From assembly GCF_024213665.1 (NCBI RefSeq), contig NZ_JANAVP010000007.1, positions 124,001 through 188,000 of the forward strand: a stretch of 64,000 nucleotides of DNA. Direction: 5' to 3'. This DNA comes from Streptomyces sp. A3M-1-3. Lineage in GTDB: Bacteria; Actinomycetota; Actinomycetes; Streptomycetales; Streptomycetaceae. The notes beneath the pieces are model-generated. The model saw nothing but the letters and a program-made list of their open reading frames with translations, searched no databases and was not told the origin of the DNA. Positions 7,087-16,575 of this stretch are shown here, piece by piece; the first letter of the stretch is position 1; each line of letters opens with the position of its first letter. A program made the position numbers and the translations under genes.

Positions 7087-7682
7087 GTGAACGGTCAGCA
7101 GCGTCCCAGGCAGCAACGCCGGCAAGCCGTGAAGGGCGCCGGGGTGATCGGGGGCGTCGTCGTCCTGCTCGTGGGCGGCGGCGTCATCGGCTGGCAGGCC
7201 GTCTCGGACCGCCCGTCCGATCCGGTTGCGGTTGTGCAGCCGGGTCAGGATCCGTCGCTGGAACGGCATCCCCCTCGATCGACCGGCCGCGGTTCGTGTC
7301 GCAGGGTGACGCCGGATTCCTGGCGGACGACGAGCCGGTGTTCGGGTTGGAGTACCTGCTGCTCGCCGCAGTCGTGGCCGCGCTGGTCGGCTGCAACGTG
7401 GCGGTCGCGGGGCCGGCGGCGCGCCAGGCGGCCTCCTGCCGGCGCCCCGGAGGCCGCGCCGGACATACGCGGCTGCTCGGCGTGCTCCCGGCGTTCCTTA
7501 TCGGCTTCGCCTGCTGCGTGCCCACCGTGCTGCTCGTCTTCGGCACCGGCACCGCCGCCGCACTGCTGCCGGTACTGCTCCCGCTGCGCCCCTTGTTCTA
7601 TCCGCTCACGCTGGTGACGCTCATCGTCACCTTGGTCTGGGGGACCTCCCGGATCGACGCGCCCGCTCACCGGCCGGGCTGA
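7087..7682 (+). pseudogene. Cys-pair membrane protein, frameshifted
   Basis: The GTG start at 7087 gives a basic N-terminus and one membrane anchor (GVIGGVVVLLVGGGVIGW), then PGQDPSLERHP. The frame is then lost in a run of five C at 7270-7274. Adding one C continues as SIDRPRFVSQGDAGFLADD, GLEYLLLAAVVAALVGCNVAV and IGFACCVPTVLLVFGTG. Two more hydrophobic stretches follow to the stop at 7682. The rebuilt protein of about 198 residues has four membrane segments and a CC pair, reminiscent of MerT/MerF-type helices. As written the product ends up out of frame. The end overlaps the convergent DUF1707 gene by 16 bases. Confidence 0.6.
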
Positions 7683-7975
7683 TCGCGCCCGGACGGCGGC
7701 GGCAGCCAGCAGAAGACCGCACACCTGAGCGCCCGGACCAGCCAGTCACCCACCCGATCCCGCAGCGAGGGCGAGCCGACGGCAGCGGCGGGCTCGGCTG
7801 TGTCCACGGCAGGCACGGTCAGATCAGCCGGCAGCGGGCCCAGCCCTGCCCCCGTGCGACCGTCCACGACCCGGTCCTCGGATGCGCTGTCGCCGAGTCG
7901 GCCCCCGCCGGGTGGCGCCGCGAGGCGCTCGACGGCATGCTCCCGTTCGGCGTGACCGATGCGCGGTGAGGACAT
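7667..7975 (-). CDS. DUF1707-like protein
   Basis: The N-terminus reads RIGHAEREHAVERLAAPP then GGGRLGDSASEDRVVDGRTG. This follows the DUF1707 pattern (RIGDAERE..VERL, GRL...EFDERV) but is degenerate in the second half, with the usual Phe-Asp-Glu-Arg region altered. The 102-residue protein has no clear membrane helix, although many DUF1707 proteins do. A strong GGAGGGAGGAGG precedes the ATG. It is convergent with the broken membrane-protein gene. Function unknown; members often sit beside signalling or membrane genes. Confidence 0.6.
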   Translation of the reverse strand: MSSPRIGHAEREHAVERLAAPPGGGRLGDSASEDRVVDGRTGAGLGPLPADLTVPAVDTAEPAAAVGSPSLRDRVGDWLVRALRCAVFCWLPPPSGRDQPGR

Positions 7976-8244
7976 GACGGACCTCCTCCCTCCACCCTAT
8001 GCCCGCCGCGCCGGTGCCCCCGCGTGGAGGCGGATACGCGTACGTGCGCGACGAAAGGCTGGCTGACGTGCGTGTATCCGAGCTGACCGACAGCCGCGCG
8101 TGTGGCGGTGACGACGAGCTTCGCTCCGGCCTGGCGCCGGGCAGAGCGGCCGGGACATCCGGCGGCTGCCCGACGCGGCCAGTGACGACAGGGGTGGCCG
8201 GTGAGGTGGGGGCCACGCCGTGGCGCACGTCGGAGCCCATGCGC

Positions 8245-8829
8245 TCACCCCCTGAGCGGGCGGCCGGCCCGCCGCTCGGCCTCCTGCTTGACCGTGGCGA
8301 GCGATGCCGTGACGGTCGCCTCCCAGCGGGCGGCCACCTTCGCGCCCCACCACGCCCCGGCCCGCCACAAGTCGGTGCCGAGCTCCCCCTCGTACACCAG
8401 GCGGGTCCCCGCGGCCTCTTCGGCCAGGGTGAAGGATTCGACGACGTGCGGTACCGGTCCGCGCACCGGGCGGAAGTCGACCCGCTCGGGCCGGGTGAAC
8501 CGGACCGTCTCCACGGTGACGGCCTTCCACCGGCCTCCCAGGGGTGTGTAGTGGGCTGCGAGCACCATGTCACTGCCGCGCTCCAGCACCCGGACCTTCT
8601 CCCGCATCGCCCTCGTCGTCCGGCCCAGGTACGGCAGGGCGATCACGTCGGAGACGACCTCCCGAGGGGCTGCGATGTCCACCGTCAGCGGCCCGAGCCG
8701 CCGCATGCGCCTGCCCACCCCCAGGTCAACGGGGAGCGCGCCGGAGACCAGCCCTGCGTAGCCGCCGAGGGCGACGGCCGCGGCGGACGCGGTCCAGGCC
8801 GCCGCCCGGGCAGCTCGCCGGCCGGTCAC
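8245..8829 (-). CDS. SRPBCC-family protein with N-terminal membrane anchor
   Basis: The 194-residue protein starts at a GTG overlapping the DUF427 stop (GTGA). It has one hydrophobic segment (AAAVALGGYAGLVSGAL) and then a START/Bet v1-like fold: PLTVDIAAPREVVSDVIALP, WKAVTVETVRFTRPERVDFR and GTRLVYEGELGTD. SRPBCC domains bind hydrophobic ligands; in this polyketide-cyclase-like subgroup the ligand is unknown. Coupling to the DUF427 gene suggests joint function. The longer open frame reaching back through the DUF427 gene is only an overlap. Confidence 0.75.
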   Translation of the reverse strand: MTGRRAARAAAWTASAAAVALGGYAGLVSGALPVDLGVGRRMRRLGPLTVDIAAPREVVSDVIALPYLGRTTRAMREKVRVLERGSDMVLAAHYTPLGGRWKAVTVETVRFTRPERVDFRPVRGPVPHVVESFTLAEEAAGTRLVYEGELGTDLWRAGAWWGAKVAARWEATVTASLATVKQEAERRAGRPLRG

Positions 8830-9128
8830 GGTGCGGGCTCCGGCTCGCCCTCGACCCGTACCCCCTGCCAGAACGCGACATGGTTCTTGATCTTGCGCGC
8901 GAGGGGGCTGGGGCGCGGGTAGTACCAGGCCGCGTTCGGGTTGACCTGCCCGTCGACAGTGACTGAGTAGTAGCGGGCGAGCCCCTTCCAGAAGCACAGC
9001 GACCGAGAGCGGCTCTCGGTGAAGTACTGGCGGTGCAGCGACTCCGGCGGAAAGTAGTGGTTGCCTTCGACGATCACGGTGCGCGGCGCCTCCGCGATCA
9101 CCGTTCTGTTCCATACAGCGCGAAGCAT
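8826..9128 (-). CDS. DUF427 domain protein
   Basis: The 100-residue protein carries the DUF427 signature: VIVEGNHYFPPESLHRQYF, LCFWKGLARYYSVTVDGQ and AAWYYPRPSPLA. DUF427 is a small beta-barrel family of unknown function common in actinobacteria. The ATG at 9128 has GAGGAGCAGG upstream; an in-frame ATG five codons earlier lacks that spacing. It begins a two-gene operon with the SRPBCC gene by a four-base overlap. Confidence 0.85.
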   Translation of the reverse strand: MLRAVWNRTVIAEAPRTVIVEGNHYFPPESLHRQYFTESRSRSLCFWKGLARYYSVTVDGQVNPNAAWYYPRPSPLARKIKNHVAFWQGVRVEGEPEPAP

Positions 9129-9202
9129 GGCCCTGCTCCTCACCGTGCCCGTGCCGGGACCTTCCCCGCGCTGCTCACGCTATGCGCGGTCGGCGGGATG
9201 GT

Positions 9203-9286
9203 TCAGTGACGGTGCTCACCGTTCACCGCGTCACGTGCGCGCACGGCGAGCATCGAGCGGATCTCGGCAAGCGTGAGCCGGCAACG
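9203..9286 (-). pseudogene. Possible MerR-family regulator remnant
   Basis: A short leftward frame ending at 9203 reads [19 protein letters not shown] then NGEHRH. The LTLAEIR.ML..R pattern is typical of the end of a MerR DNA-binding domain, but no HTH precedes it and the rest is missing. It lies upstream of the DUF427 gene and downstream of metE. With the MerF-like gene nearby, a lost mer-type regulator is conceivable. The match is short, so chance is possible. Confidence 0.25.
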
Positions 9287-9323
9287 ACGGCGATGCCGGC
9301 CTGGGTGCTGACGGCGACGGCAG

Positions 9324-9350
9324 GGAGCGGGGTACTGAGTACCCCGCTCC
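9324..9350. terminator. Hairpin terminator of metE
   Basis: Perfect 12-bp arms (GGAGCGGGGTAC at 9324-9335, complement at 9339-9350) surround a three-base loop, starting 15 bases past the metE stop on the leftward strand. No other convergent gene uses it. Confidence 0.75.
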
Positions 9351-9365
9351 GGCAATCGCGTCGGA

Positions 9366-11690
9366 TCAGGAGGCGTTGGTCCCGAGCTCAGCCCGGACCT
9401 CCCGGGCCGCCGCAACGAGGTTCCCCAGGGAGGCCCGGGTTTCCGGCCAGCCGCGGGTCTTCAGGCCGCAGTCCGGGTTGACCCAGAGCCGTTCGGCCGG
9501 AATCGCTTCGAGCCCCTTGCGCAATAGGGCTGCTGCTTCCTCGGCACTGGGGACGCGCGGGGAATGGATGTCGTACACGCCGGGGCCGGCCTCGCGGGGG
9601 TAACCGTGGGCGGCCAGTTCGCGTGCGACCTGCATGTGGGAGCGGGCTGCCTCCAGGCTGATGACGTCGGCATCGAGGTCGTCGATGGCTTGGACGATGT
9701 CGCCGAACTCGGCGTAGCACATGTGCGTGTGGATCTGGGTGTCCGGGCGTACGCCGCTGGTGGTGAGGCGGAAGGCTTCCGTGGCCCAGGCCAGATACGC
9801 GGCGTGGTCGGCGGTTCGAAGCGGCAAGGTCTCGCGCAGCGCGGGCTCGTCGACCTGGATGACCGAGCTTCCCGACGCTTCCAGATCGTTGACCTCGTCG
9901 CGCAGGGCAAGGGCGACTTGACGGGCTGTCTCACCGAGCGGCTGGTCGTCGCGGACGAAGGACCAGGCGAGCATGGTGACGGGGCCAGTGAGCATGCCCT
10001 TGACCGGGCGCTCGGTGAGGGACTGTGCGTAGGAGGTCCAGCGGACCGTCATGGGCTCGGGGCGGGAGATGTCTCCGGCGAGGATCGGCGGGCGGACGTA
10101 ACGGGTCCCGTACGACTGGACCCAGCCGTGCTGGGTGGCGAGGTAGCCGGTGAGCTGTTCGGCGAAGTACTGCACCATGTCGTTGCGTTCGGGCTCGCCG
10201 TGCACAAGGACGTCGAGACCGATCTTCTCCTGAAAGGAGAGGACCTCTCGGATCTCGGCCTCGATGCGCTCCTCGTAGCCCGCCGTGTCGATCCGGCCGG
10301 CCCGTAGATCGGCGCGGGCGGTGCGCAGTTCGGTGGTCTGCGGGAACGAGCCGATGGTCGTGGTGGGCAGGAGTGGCAGCCCGAGGTGGGTGCGCTGAGC
10401 GATGGCCCGCTCGGGGTACTGCTGGGAGCGGCGGCCGTCCGTATCGGATACTGCGGCTGCCCGGGCGCGCACCGACGGGTCCCGGGTGATCGCCGAGCCC
10501 GCCCTGGAGGCCAGATCGGCCCGGTTGGCGGCCAGTTCCGCCGCGATGGTGTCCGTGCCCTGCGCAAGGCCGCGCGCGAGGACCACGATCTCGGTGGTCT
10601 TCTGCCGGGCGAAGGCGAGCCAGCGGGCGATCTGCGGATCGATGTCGTGCTCGGCGGTGGCGTCAAGCGGGACGTGCAGCAGCGAGCAGGAAGCGGCGAC
10701 GTCGACCTGGTCGGCCAGGCCCAGCAGGGTGCCCAGCGTGGAGAGGGACTTCTTGAAGTCGTTGATCCAGACATTACGACCGTTGACCACCCCGGCGACC
10801 AGGCGCTTGCCCGGCAACCCGCCGGCCGCGGCCAGGTCGTCGAGGTTCGCGCCCGCCGCCTCGGTGAAGTCCAGTGCGAGGCCGTCCACCGGAGCCTTGG
10901 CCAGCACGGGCAGGGCGTCGCCGAGCCGGCCGAAGTAGGAGGCGATCAACAGCTTGGGCCGGTCGGTGAGGGCTCCGAGGTCACGGTAGGCGCGCTCGGC
11001 GGCGTTCAGTTCGGCCGGGGTGCGGTCCTGCACGAGCGCGGGTTCGTCGAGCTGCACCCACTCCGCTCCGGCGGCCCTCACCTCGGCCAGCACCTCGGCG
11101 TACACCGGCAGCAACCGGTCCAGCAGCGTCAGCGGCTCGAAGTCCGCGGCGACCCCGGGCGCGGGCTTGGCCAGCAGAAGGTAGGTGACCGGACCGACCA
11201 GCACCGGCCGGGCGGTGTGGCCGAGCGCGAGCGCTTCCTTCAGCTCTGCCACCTGCTTGGTGGAGTCTGCCGTGAAGACGGTGTCCGGGCCCAGTTCCGG
11301 CACAAGGTAGTGGTAGTTGGTGTCGAACCACTTGGTCATCTCCAGCGGCGCCACGTCCTGGGTGCCGCGTGCCATCGCGAAGTAGCCCGCCAGGGAGCCT
11401 GCCTCGACAGCGGTACGGTGGCGGGCGGGGATCGCGCCGACCATCACCGTGGTGTCCAGGACGTGGTCGTAGTACGAGAAGTCGCCGGTCGGGACCTCGT
11501 GGATGCCTGCTTCGGTGAGCTGCTGCCAGTTGGCACGGCGCAGTCCTGCGGCCGTTTCCCGGAGGGCGTCTGCGGTGACGAGGCCCTTCCAGTAGCCCTC
11601 GATTGCCTTCTTCAGTTCCCGGTTCTGGCCGTGGCGGGGGTAGCCGTACACGGTGGCCCGTGCTGCCGCGGATGCGGGCTTGCTGGTCAC
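9366..11690 (-). CDS. metE: Cobalamin-independent methionine synthase
   Basis: This 774-residue cytoplasmic enzyme transfers the methyl group of 5-methyltetrahydropteroyl-polyglutamate to homocysteine. The N-terminal half begins [20 protein letters not shown]. The catalytic half contains [15 protein letters not shown], the zinc-site segment [14 protein letters not shown] and [13 protein letters not shown] near the C-terminus, which supply the His/Cys/Glu/Cys ligands. The length fits the family. The GTG at 11690 has AAGGAGAG just upstream; the open frame extends further but that DNA is the riboswitch leader. Expression should be shut off by adenosylcobalamin through the riboswitch at 11868-12032. 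Confidence 0.97.
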   Translation of the reverse strand: MTSKPASAAARATVYGYPRHGQNRELKKAIEGYWKGLVTADALRETAAGLRRANWQQLTEAGIHEVPTGDFSYYDHVLDTTVMVGAIPARHRTAVEAGSLAGYFAMARGTQDVAPLEMTKWFDTNYHYLVPELGPDTVFTADSTKQVAELKEALALGHTARPVLVGPVTYLLLAKPAPGVAADFEPLTLLDRLLPVYAEVLAEVRAAGAEWVQLDEPALVQDRTPAELNAAERAYRDLGALTDRPKLLIASYFGRLGDALPVLAKAPVDGLALDFTEAAGANLDDLAAAGGLPGKRLVAGVVNGRNVWINDFKKSLSTLGTLLGLADQVDVAASCSLLHVPLDATAEHDIDPQIARWLAFARQKTTEIVVLARGLAQGTDTIAAELAANRADLASRAGSAITRDPSVRARAAAVSDTDGRRSQQYPERAIAQRTHLGLPLLPTTTIGSFPQTTELRTARADLRAGRIDTAGYEERIEAEIREVLSFQEKIGLDVLVHGEPERNDMVQYFAEQLTGYLATQHGWVQSYGTRYVRPPILAGDISRPEPMTVRWTSYAQSLTERPVKGMLTGPVTMLAWSFVRDDQPLGETARQVALALRDEVNDLEASGSSVIQVDEPALRETLPLRTADHAAYLAWATEAFRLTTSGVRPDTQIHTHMCYAEFGDIVQAIDDLDADVISLEAARSHMQVARELAAHGYPREAGPGVYDIHSPRVPSAEEAAALLRKGLEAIPAERLWVNPDCGLKTRGWPETRASLGNLVAAAREVRAELGTNAS

Positions 11691-11867
11691 GGAACTCTCC
11701 TTCGCGAGTGTGTCTCCTGTGGAACCCGGCGACGGGCCAAGAACGCGAAGGGGTGACGAACCGGACGGAACGGTCTCGCGCCGTGGGCGCTGCCGTCCGT
11801 CTCGTGTGTGTCGCCGACCCGCCCTCGAGGTCACCGGGATCTCCGCACGCGATCGGTCGCGCACGGG

Positions 11868-12032
11868 CAACGGGCAGGTCTTCGGACTCGCGGGCACGTC
11901 TGCCGGTCTCCCGGCGGACTCCTACTGGCCGTCGCTTCCCAGTCCCGGACGGGTCCAGTGCGTATGACGGCGGTCGTTCCCGCTCACCGCTGCGGGGCAG
12001 TCCCGGATTTCCACCGGGTTCCCTCTTACGAC
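11868..12032 (-). promoter_or_regulatory. Cobalamin (B12) riboswitch upstream of metE
   Basis: On the leftward strand the leader reads GGGAACCCGGTGGAAATCCG, then GGACTGCCCCGCAGCGG. Further on comes GGGAAGCGACGGCCAGTAGG, then GGGAGACCGGC and GACCTGCCCG. These are the conserved boxes of the cobalamin riboswitch, including the B12-box region, in the right order about 180 bases before the metE start. It would repress the B12-independent synthase when cobalamin supports the MetH enzyme. Boundaries are approximate. Confidence 0.9.
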
Positions 12033-12341
12033 GCCTCCTGCCTGGCGGACAGGGCGAACCAGCTGCACCTGCCACCCTATGTCCTGTCCGGCCTGCCTGG
12101 CTCGCGGGCCCTGGCACGCACGCTCGACCCCGCTCCCTGATCCGGCCTGATCGACCGGACAGGACCTAGACGGAGCAGCTCGAGCGCGGGCGCAGGGTTC
12201 ACATCCCGGACGGCGAGGTGGGAGGCGCGGCCCGGAGGCGTACACGGCAGGGCGCGCAGCAGCTCACTCCGACTGCTCCGCGCCCTGCTCTCCACAGCAG
12301 CCGCATGGGCCCCTCAGCCCCCGGCCGCGGACCGGGGCCCC
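12033..12341. other. Intergenic region between the riboswitch and hbd
   Basis: No gene is supported in these 309 bases. On the leftward strand a TAGGGT near 12083 could be the -10 element of the metE transcript. Toward 12341 the DNA holds the 3' end of the hbd operon, with a weak GC hairpin (CCCCGG..CCGGGG) and a short direct repeat listed separately. Confidence 0.4.
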
Positions 12342-12348
12342 TCAGCCC
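12307..12348. repeat. 14-bp direct repeat spanning the hbd stop codon
   Basis: GGGCCCCTCAGCCC occurs at 12307-12320 and again at 12335-12348, 28 bases apart. The second copy contains the TGA stop of the leftward hbd gene (12342-12344); the first lies just past it. Confidence 0.8.
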
Positions 12349-13211
12349 TGGTCGTACGTGTGGAATCCCCGGCCGCTCTTGCGGCCCAGCAGTCCCGCCT
12401 CCACCATCCGCTGGAGCAGCGGAGGCGGGGCGTAGAGGGGTTCCTTGAACTCGTCGTAGAGGGATTCGGCGATGGAGGCCACCGTGTCGAGGCCGATCAG
12501 GTCCGCCAGCTTCAGCGGCCCCATGGGGTGTGCGCAGCCCAGCTCCATGCCCGCGTCCACGTCGGCGGCTGTGGCGAAGCCGGACTCCGCCATCCGGATC
12601 GCCGACAGCAGGTAGGGAATCAGCAGGGCGTTGACCACGAAACCGGCCCGGTCCTGGGAGCGCACCACGGTCTTGCCGAGGGTGTCGCGGGCGAAGCCTT
12701 CGACAGCGGTCACGGTGTCCGGCGCGGTGTGCAGGGACGCGACGATCTCGACGAGCGGCAGGACGGGTACCGGGTTGAAGAAGTGCAGGCCCACGACGCG
12801 GTCGGCACGGTTCGTCGCCATGCCGAGGCGCATGATCGGGATGGATGAGGTGTTGGTGGCCAAAATCGCCTCCGGATCCTCGACGACCTTGTCGAGGGCG
12901 GTGAAGATCTCGGTCTTCGCGTCGGCGTTCTCCACCACGGCCTCGACGACGCACTGCCGGTCGGCCAGATCGTCGAGGCTGCTGGTGAAGACCAGTCGCG
13001 CCAGGGCGTCCTCGGCGGACAGACAGTCCAGCTTTCCTCGCTGGACAGCGCGTTCAAGGGAGACCGCCACCCGTTCCCGGGCCCCGCGAGCCGCGGTGGC
13101 GTCCGCCTCGCAGACCACCGTGTCCAGCCCGGCGCGGGCGCAGACCTCGGCGATACCGGCGCCCATCTGACCGCCGCCGACAACGCCGACCCTGGTGATG
13201 GACCGCTTCAT
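12342..13211 (-). CDS. hbd: 3-hydroxybutyryl-CoA dehydrogenase
   Basis: The 289-residue enzyme has an N-terminal Rossmann motif VGVVGGGQMGAGIAEVCA for NAD(P). The catalytic region VVGLHFFNPVPVLPLVEIV carries the His/Glu pair, and the C-terminal dimer domain ends LGRKSGRGFHTYD. It interconverts acetoacetyl-CoA and 3-hydroxybutyryl-CoA. Its ATG overlaps the malate synthase stop (ATGA), so it is the third gene of an aceA-aceB-hbd operon. That context suggests a role in acetyl-CoA, butyrate or polyhydroxybutyrate turnover on C2/C4 substrates. In S. coelicolor I recall the same order beside metE. Confidence 0.93.
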   Translation of the reverse strand: MKRSITRVGVVGGGQMGAGIAEVCARAGLDTVVCEADATAARGARERVAVSLERAVQRGKLDCLSAEDALARLVFTSSLDDLADRQCVVEAVVENADAKTEIFTALDKVVEDPEAILATNTSSIPIMRLGMATNRADRVVGLHFFNPVPVLPLVEIVASLHTAPDTVTAVEGFARDTLGKTVVRSQDRAGFVVNALLIPYLLSAIRMAESGFATAADVDAGMELGCAHPMGPLKLADLIGLDTVASIAESLYDEFKEPLYAPPPLLQRMVEAGLLGRKSGRGFHTYDQG

Positions 13212-14800
13212 GACCGCACCCCCGATCGGCGGACGAGAAAGCGCGCGTACGCGTCTGCGGTGAAGAACGCCGGCAAGTCCTTGGCCATGGCCGTGCGTTC
13301 GAAGATGGCACGGGCGTCGTCCACCCGGGCCCAGGGGTACTCCGCGCCCAGGGCGGCGAACTCGTCCTCCAGCAGCTCGGCCACCGTGTCGCGCCCGACA
13401 AGACCGTGGCGTATCCACTGCCAGATCTGGCAGCGGGCGATCTCGGCGGTGGCCGCGTCCTCCATCAGCCCGTACAGGGCGACGGCACCGCTGCCGCGCA
13501 GCCAGGCATCGAAGTAGCGCAGGGCTACTGCGATGTTGGCGCGGACACCCTCGGGTGTCGGCGGGCCGGCGGTGCGGCGGACGGCAACGAGGTCCGCCGC
13601 GCTCACCTCGACGTCGTCGCGGGTGCGCTCGATCTGGTGGGGCCGGTCGGCAAGCACGCTGTCGAAGACGCTCCTGCAAACGGGCACGAGGCCGGGGTGG
13701 GCGACCCAGGAGCCGTCGAAGCCGTCCTCGGCCTCGCGTTCCTTGTCCAGCCGCACCATGGCGAGCGCCGCTTCGTTGACCTGCGCGTCTCGGCTGGGGA
13801 CGTGGGCGGCCATGCCGCCGATGGCGTGGGCGCCCCGCTTGTGGCAGGTGCGCACGAGGAGTTCGGTGTAGGCGCGCATGAACGGCGCGGTCATGGTGAC
13901 CTTGGCACGGTCGGGGAGGACGAAGTCGGGGCGGTGGCCGAGGTTCTTGATCAGGCTGAAGAGATAGTCCCAGCGCCCGGCGTTGAGTCCCGCGCTGTGC
14001 TCCCGCAGCTCGTAGAGGATCTCTTCCATCTCGAACGCGGCGGTGATCGTCTCGATCAGGACGGTGGCCCGAATCGTTCCGCGGGGGATCCCGAGCAGGT
14101 CCTGTGCGAGGACGAAGACGTCGTTCCACAGGCGGGCTTCGTAGCGGTTCTCCAGCTTGGGGAGGTAGAAGTACGGGCCGTGTCCGGCGTCGATCTGCCG
14201 CCTGGCGCAGTGGAAGAAGTACAGGCCGAAGTCGACGAGCGGGGCGGGAACGGGCCGGTCGTCGATGACGAGGTGCTTCTCCGTGAGATGCCAGCCGCGT
14301 GGGCGGACCATGATGGTCGCCAGGTCCTCGCCGAGCCGGTACTGCTTGCCCTCCGGCGTGGTGAAGTCGATGCGGCGCTCAATGGCGTCGAGCAGGTTGA
14401 GCTGGCCGCCGATGATGTTGTCCCAGGTGGGCGAGGTGGCGTCCTCGAAGTCCGCCATCCATACCGCCGCACCGGAATTGAGGGCGTTGACGGTCATCCG
14501 CCGCTCGGGCGGGCCGGTGATCTCCACACGGCGGTCGGACAGGCCGGGCGCCGGGGGCGCGACCCGCCAGTCAGGGTCGTTGCGGACACCGGCGGTGACG
14601 ATGGAGAAGTCGAGCGGGGTTCCGGCGGCGATCCTGTCGGCGCAGCGGCGTCGCTCGGCGAGCAGTGCGAAGCGCCGGCCTGCGAAGGCCGCGTCGAGGC
14701 GGCCGATGAATTCCAGCGCCGCGGGGGTGAGTATCTCGTCGAAGCGGTCGCCCGGTGCGCCGAGGACCTGGATCGTGCTGGTCAGAGCAGTGGTGGACAT
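13208..14800 (-). CDS. aceB: Malate synthase A
   Basis: The 530-residue cytoplasmic enzyme condenses glyoxylate with acetyl-CoA to give malate, the second step of the glyoxylate bypass. Family segments are clear: GAAVWMADFEDATSPTWDN, RATVLIETITAAFEMEEILY with the metal-binding Glu, HSAGLNAGRWDYLFSLIK, and the Asp-containing MEDAATAEIARCQIWQW near the end. The length fits the A isoform. The ATG at 14800 has GAGGAGACC upstream. It lies 125 bases downstream of aceA and overlaps hbd by four bases. Confidence 0.96.
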   Translation of the reverse strand: MSTTALTSTIQVLGAPGDRFDEILTPAALEFIGRLDAAFAGRRFALLAERRRCADRIAAGTPLDFSIVTAGVRNDPDWRVAPPAPGLSDRRVEITGPPERRMTVNALNSGAAVWMADFEDATSPTWDNIIGGQLNLLDAIERRIDFTTPEGKQYRLGEDLATIMVRPRGWHLTEKHLVIDDRPVPAPLVDFGLYFFHCARRQIDAGHGPYFYLPKLENRYEARLWNDVFVLAQDLLGIPRGTIRATVLIETITAAFEMEEILYELREHSAGLNAGRWDYLFSLIKNLGHRPDFVLPDRAKVTMTAPFMRAYTELLVRTCHKRGAHAIGGMAAHVPSRDAQVNEAALAMVRLDKEREAEDGFDGSWVAHPGLVPVCRSVFDSVLADRPHQIERTRDDVEVSAADLVAVRRTAGPPTPEGVRANIAVALRYFDAWLRGSGAVALYGLMEDAATAEIARCQIWQWIRHGLVGRDTVAELLEDEFAALGAEYPWARVDDARAIFERTAMAKDLPAFFTADAYARFLVRRSGVRS

Positions 14801-14925
14801 GCAGGTCTCCTCAGCGGAGCGGTCAGGACCGGACAGAGACGGTCGTCGGCCCTCAGCTGGACACGGGGTGACTGGGCGGGGAGGGCGAGCCGGGAGCTGA
14901 GGCCCCGGCTCACCCCCGGCGCTGC

Positions 14926-16215
<1,290 letters not shown>

Positions 16216-16483
16216 GACCGTCTCCCGGAGTCGCGTGAAATCACACGGTTCTTGTGAAGTATGCGTAGGGGTCATTGAGTGACGCCCCCTTGGTGCGGCC
16301 CGCCGCCCTCCCGGTGTGTGAAGCGGTGAGCAATGCGCCCGGGACTGCCGGGCCGGATGCCGAACGGACGATGTCAGGGCATGAAATCGTGCTCGGAGTT
16401 CCGACTCGTTCGCCAGGTCCGGCGGGCCGCACTCAGACTCTGACAGTGGCACCGAGTGCCATCAAGCGTGGCCTTCTGCTAAC

Positions 16484-16528
16484 TTCTGCGAATCTTCACT
16501 CGCCGGTTTGCCAAGGTTGCGAAGATCT
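16484..16528. promoter_or_regulatory. Candidate RamB-type operator repeats between aceA and ramB
   Basis: Two related elements, TTCTGCGAATCTTC at 16484-16497 and GGTTGCGAAGATCT at 16515-16528, share TTGCGAA-like cores 31 bases apart. A nearby GGTTTGCCAAGG adds a third partial copy. Corynebacterial RamB recognises TTTGC-containing sites, so these are plausible targets. This is inference from position and similarity only. Confidence 0.4.
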
Positions 16529-16575
16529 ACGGGACGCCCCGTGCGACTACGCTGTGGGCGACGGAAGGGGCCCGG

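Noticed and set aside
7667-7975. Compensating frameshifts in the DUF1707-like gene
   Set aside because: Trying the other frames did not restore the family pattern, so the divergence is treated as real.
7976-8244. Possible leftward gene beginning MGSDVRHGVAPT near 8240
   Set aside because: Pro/Ser/Arg-rich translation with no motif and weak start context; treated as intergenic.
9129-9202. mer-type operator or promoter
   Set aside because: No clear dyad of the MerR kind could be found between the DUF427 start and the MerR-like fragment.
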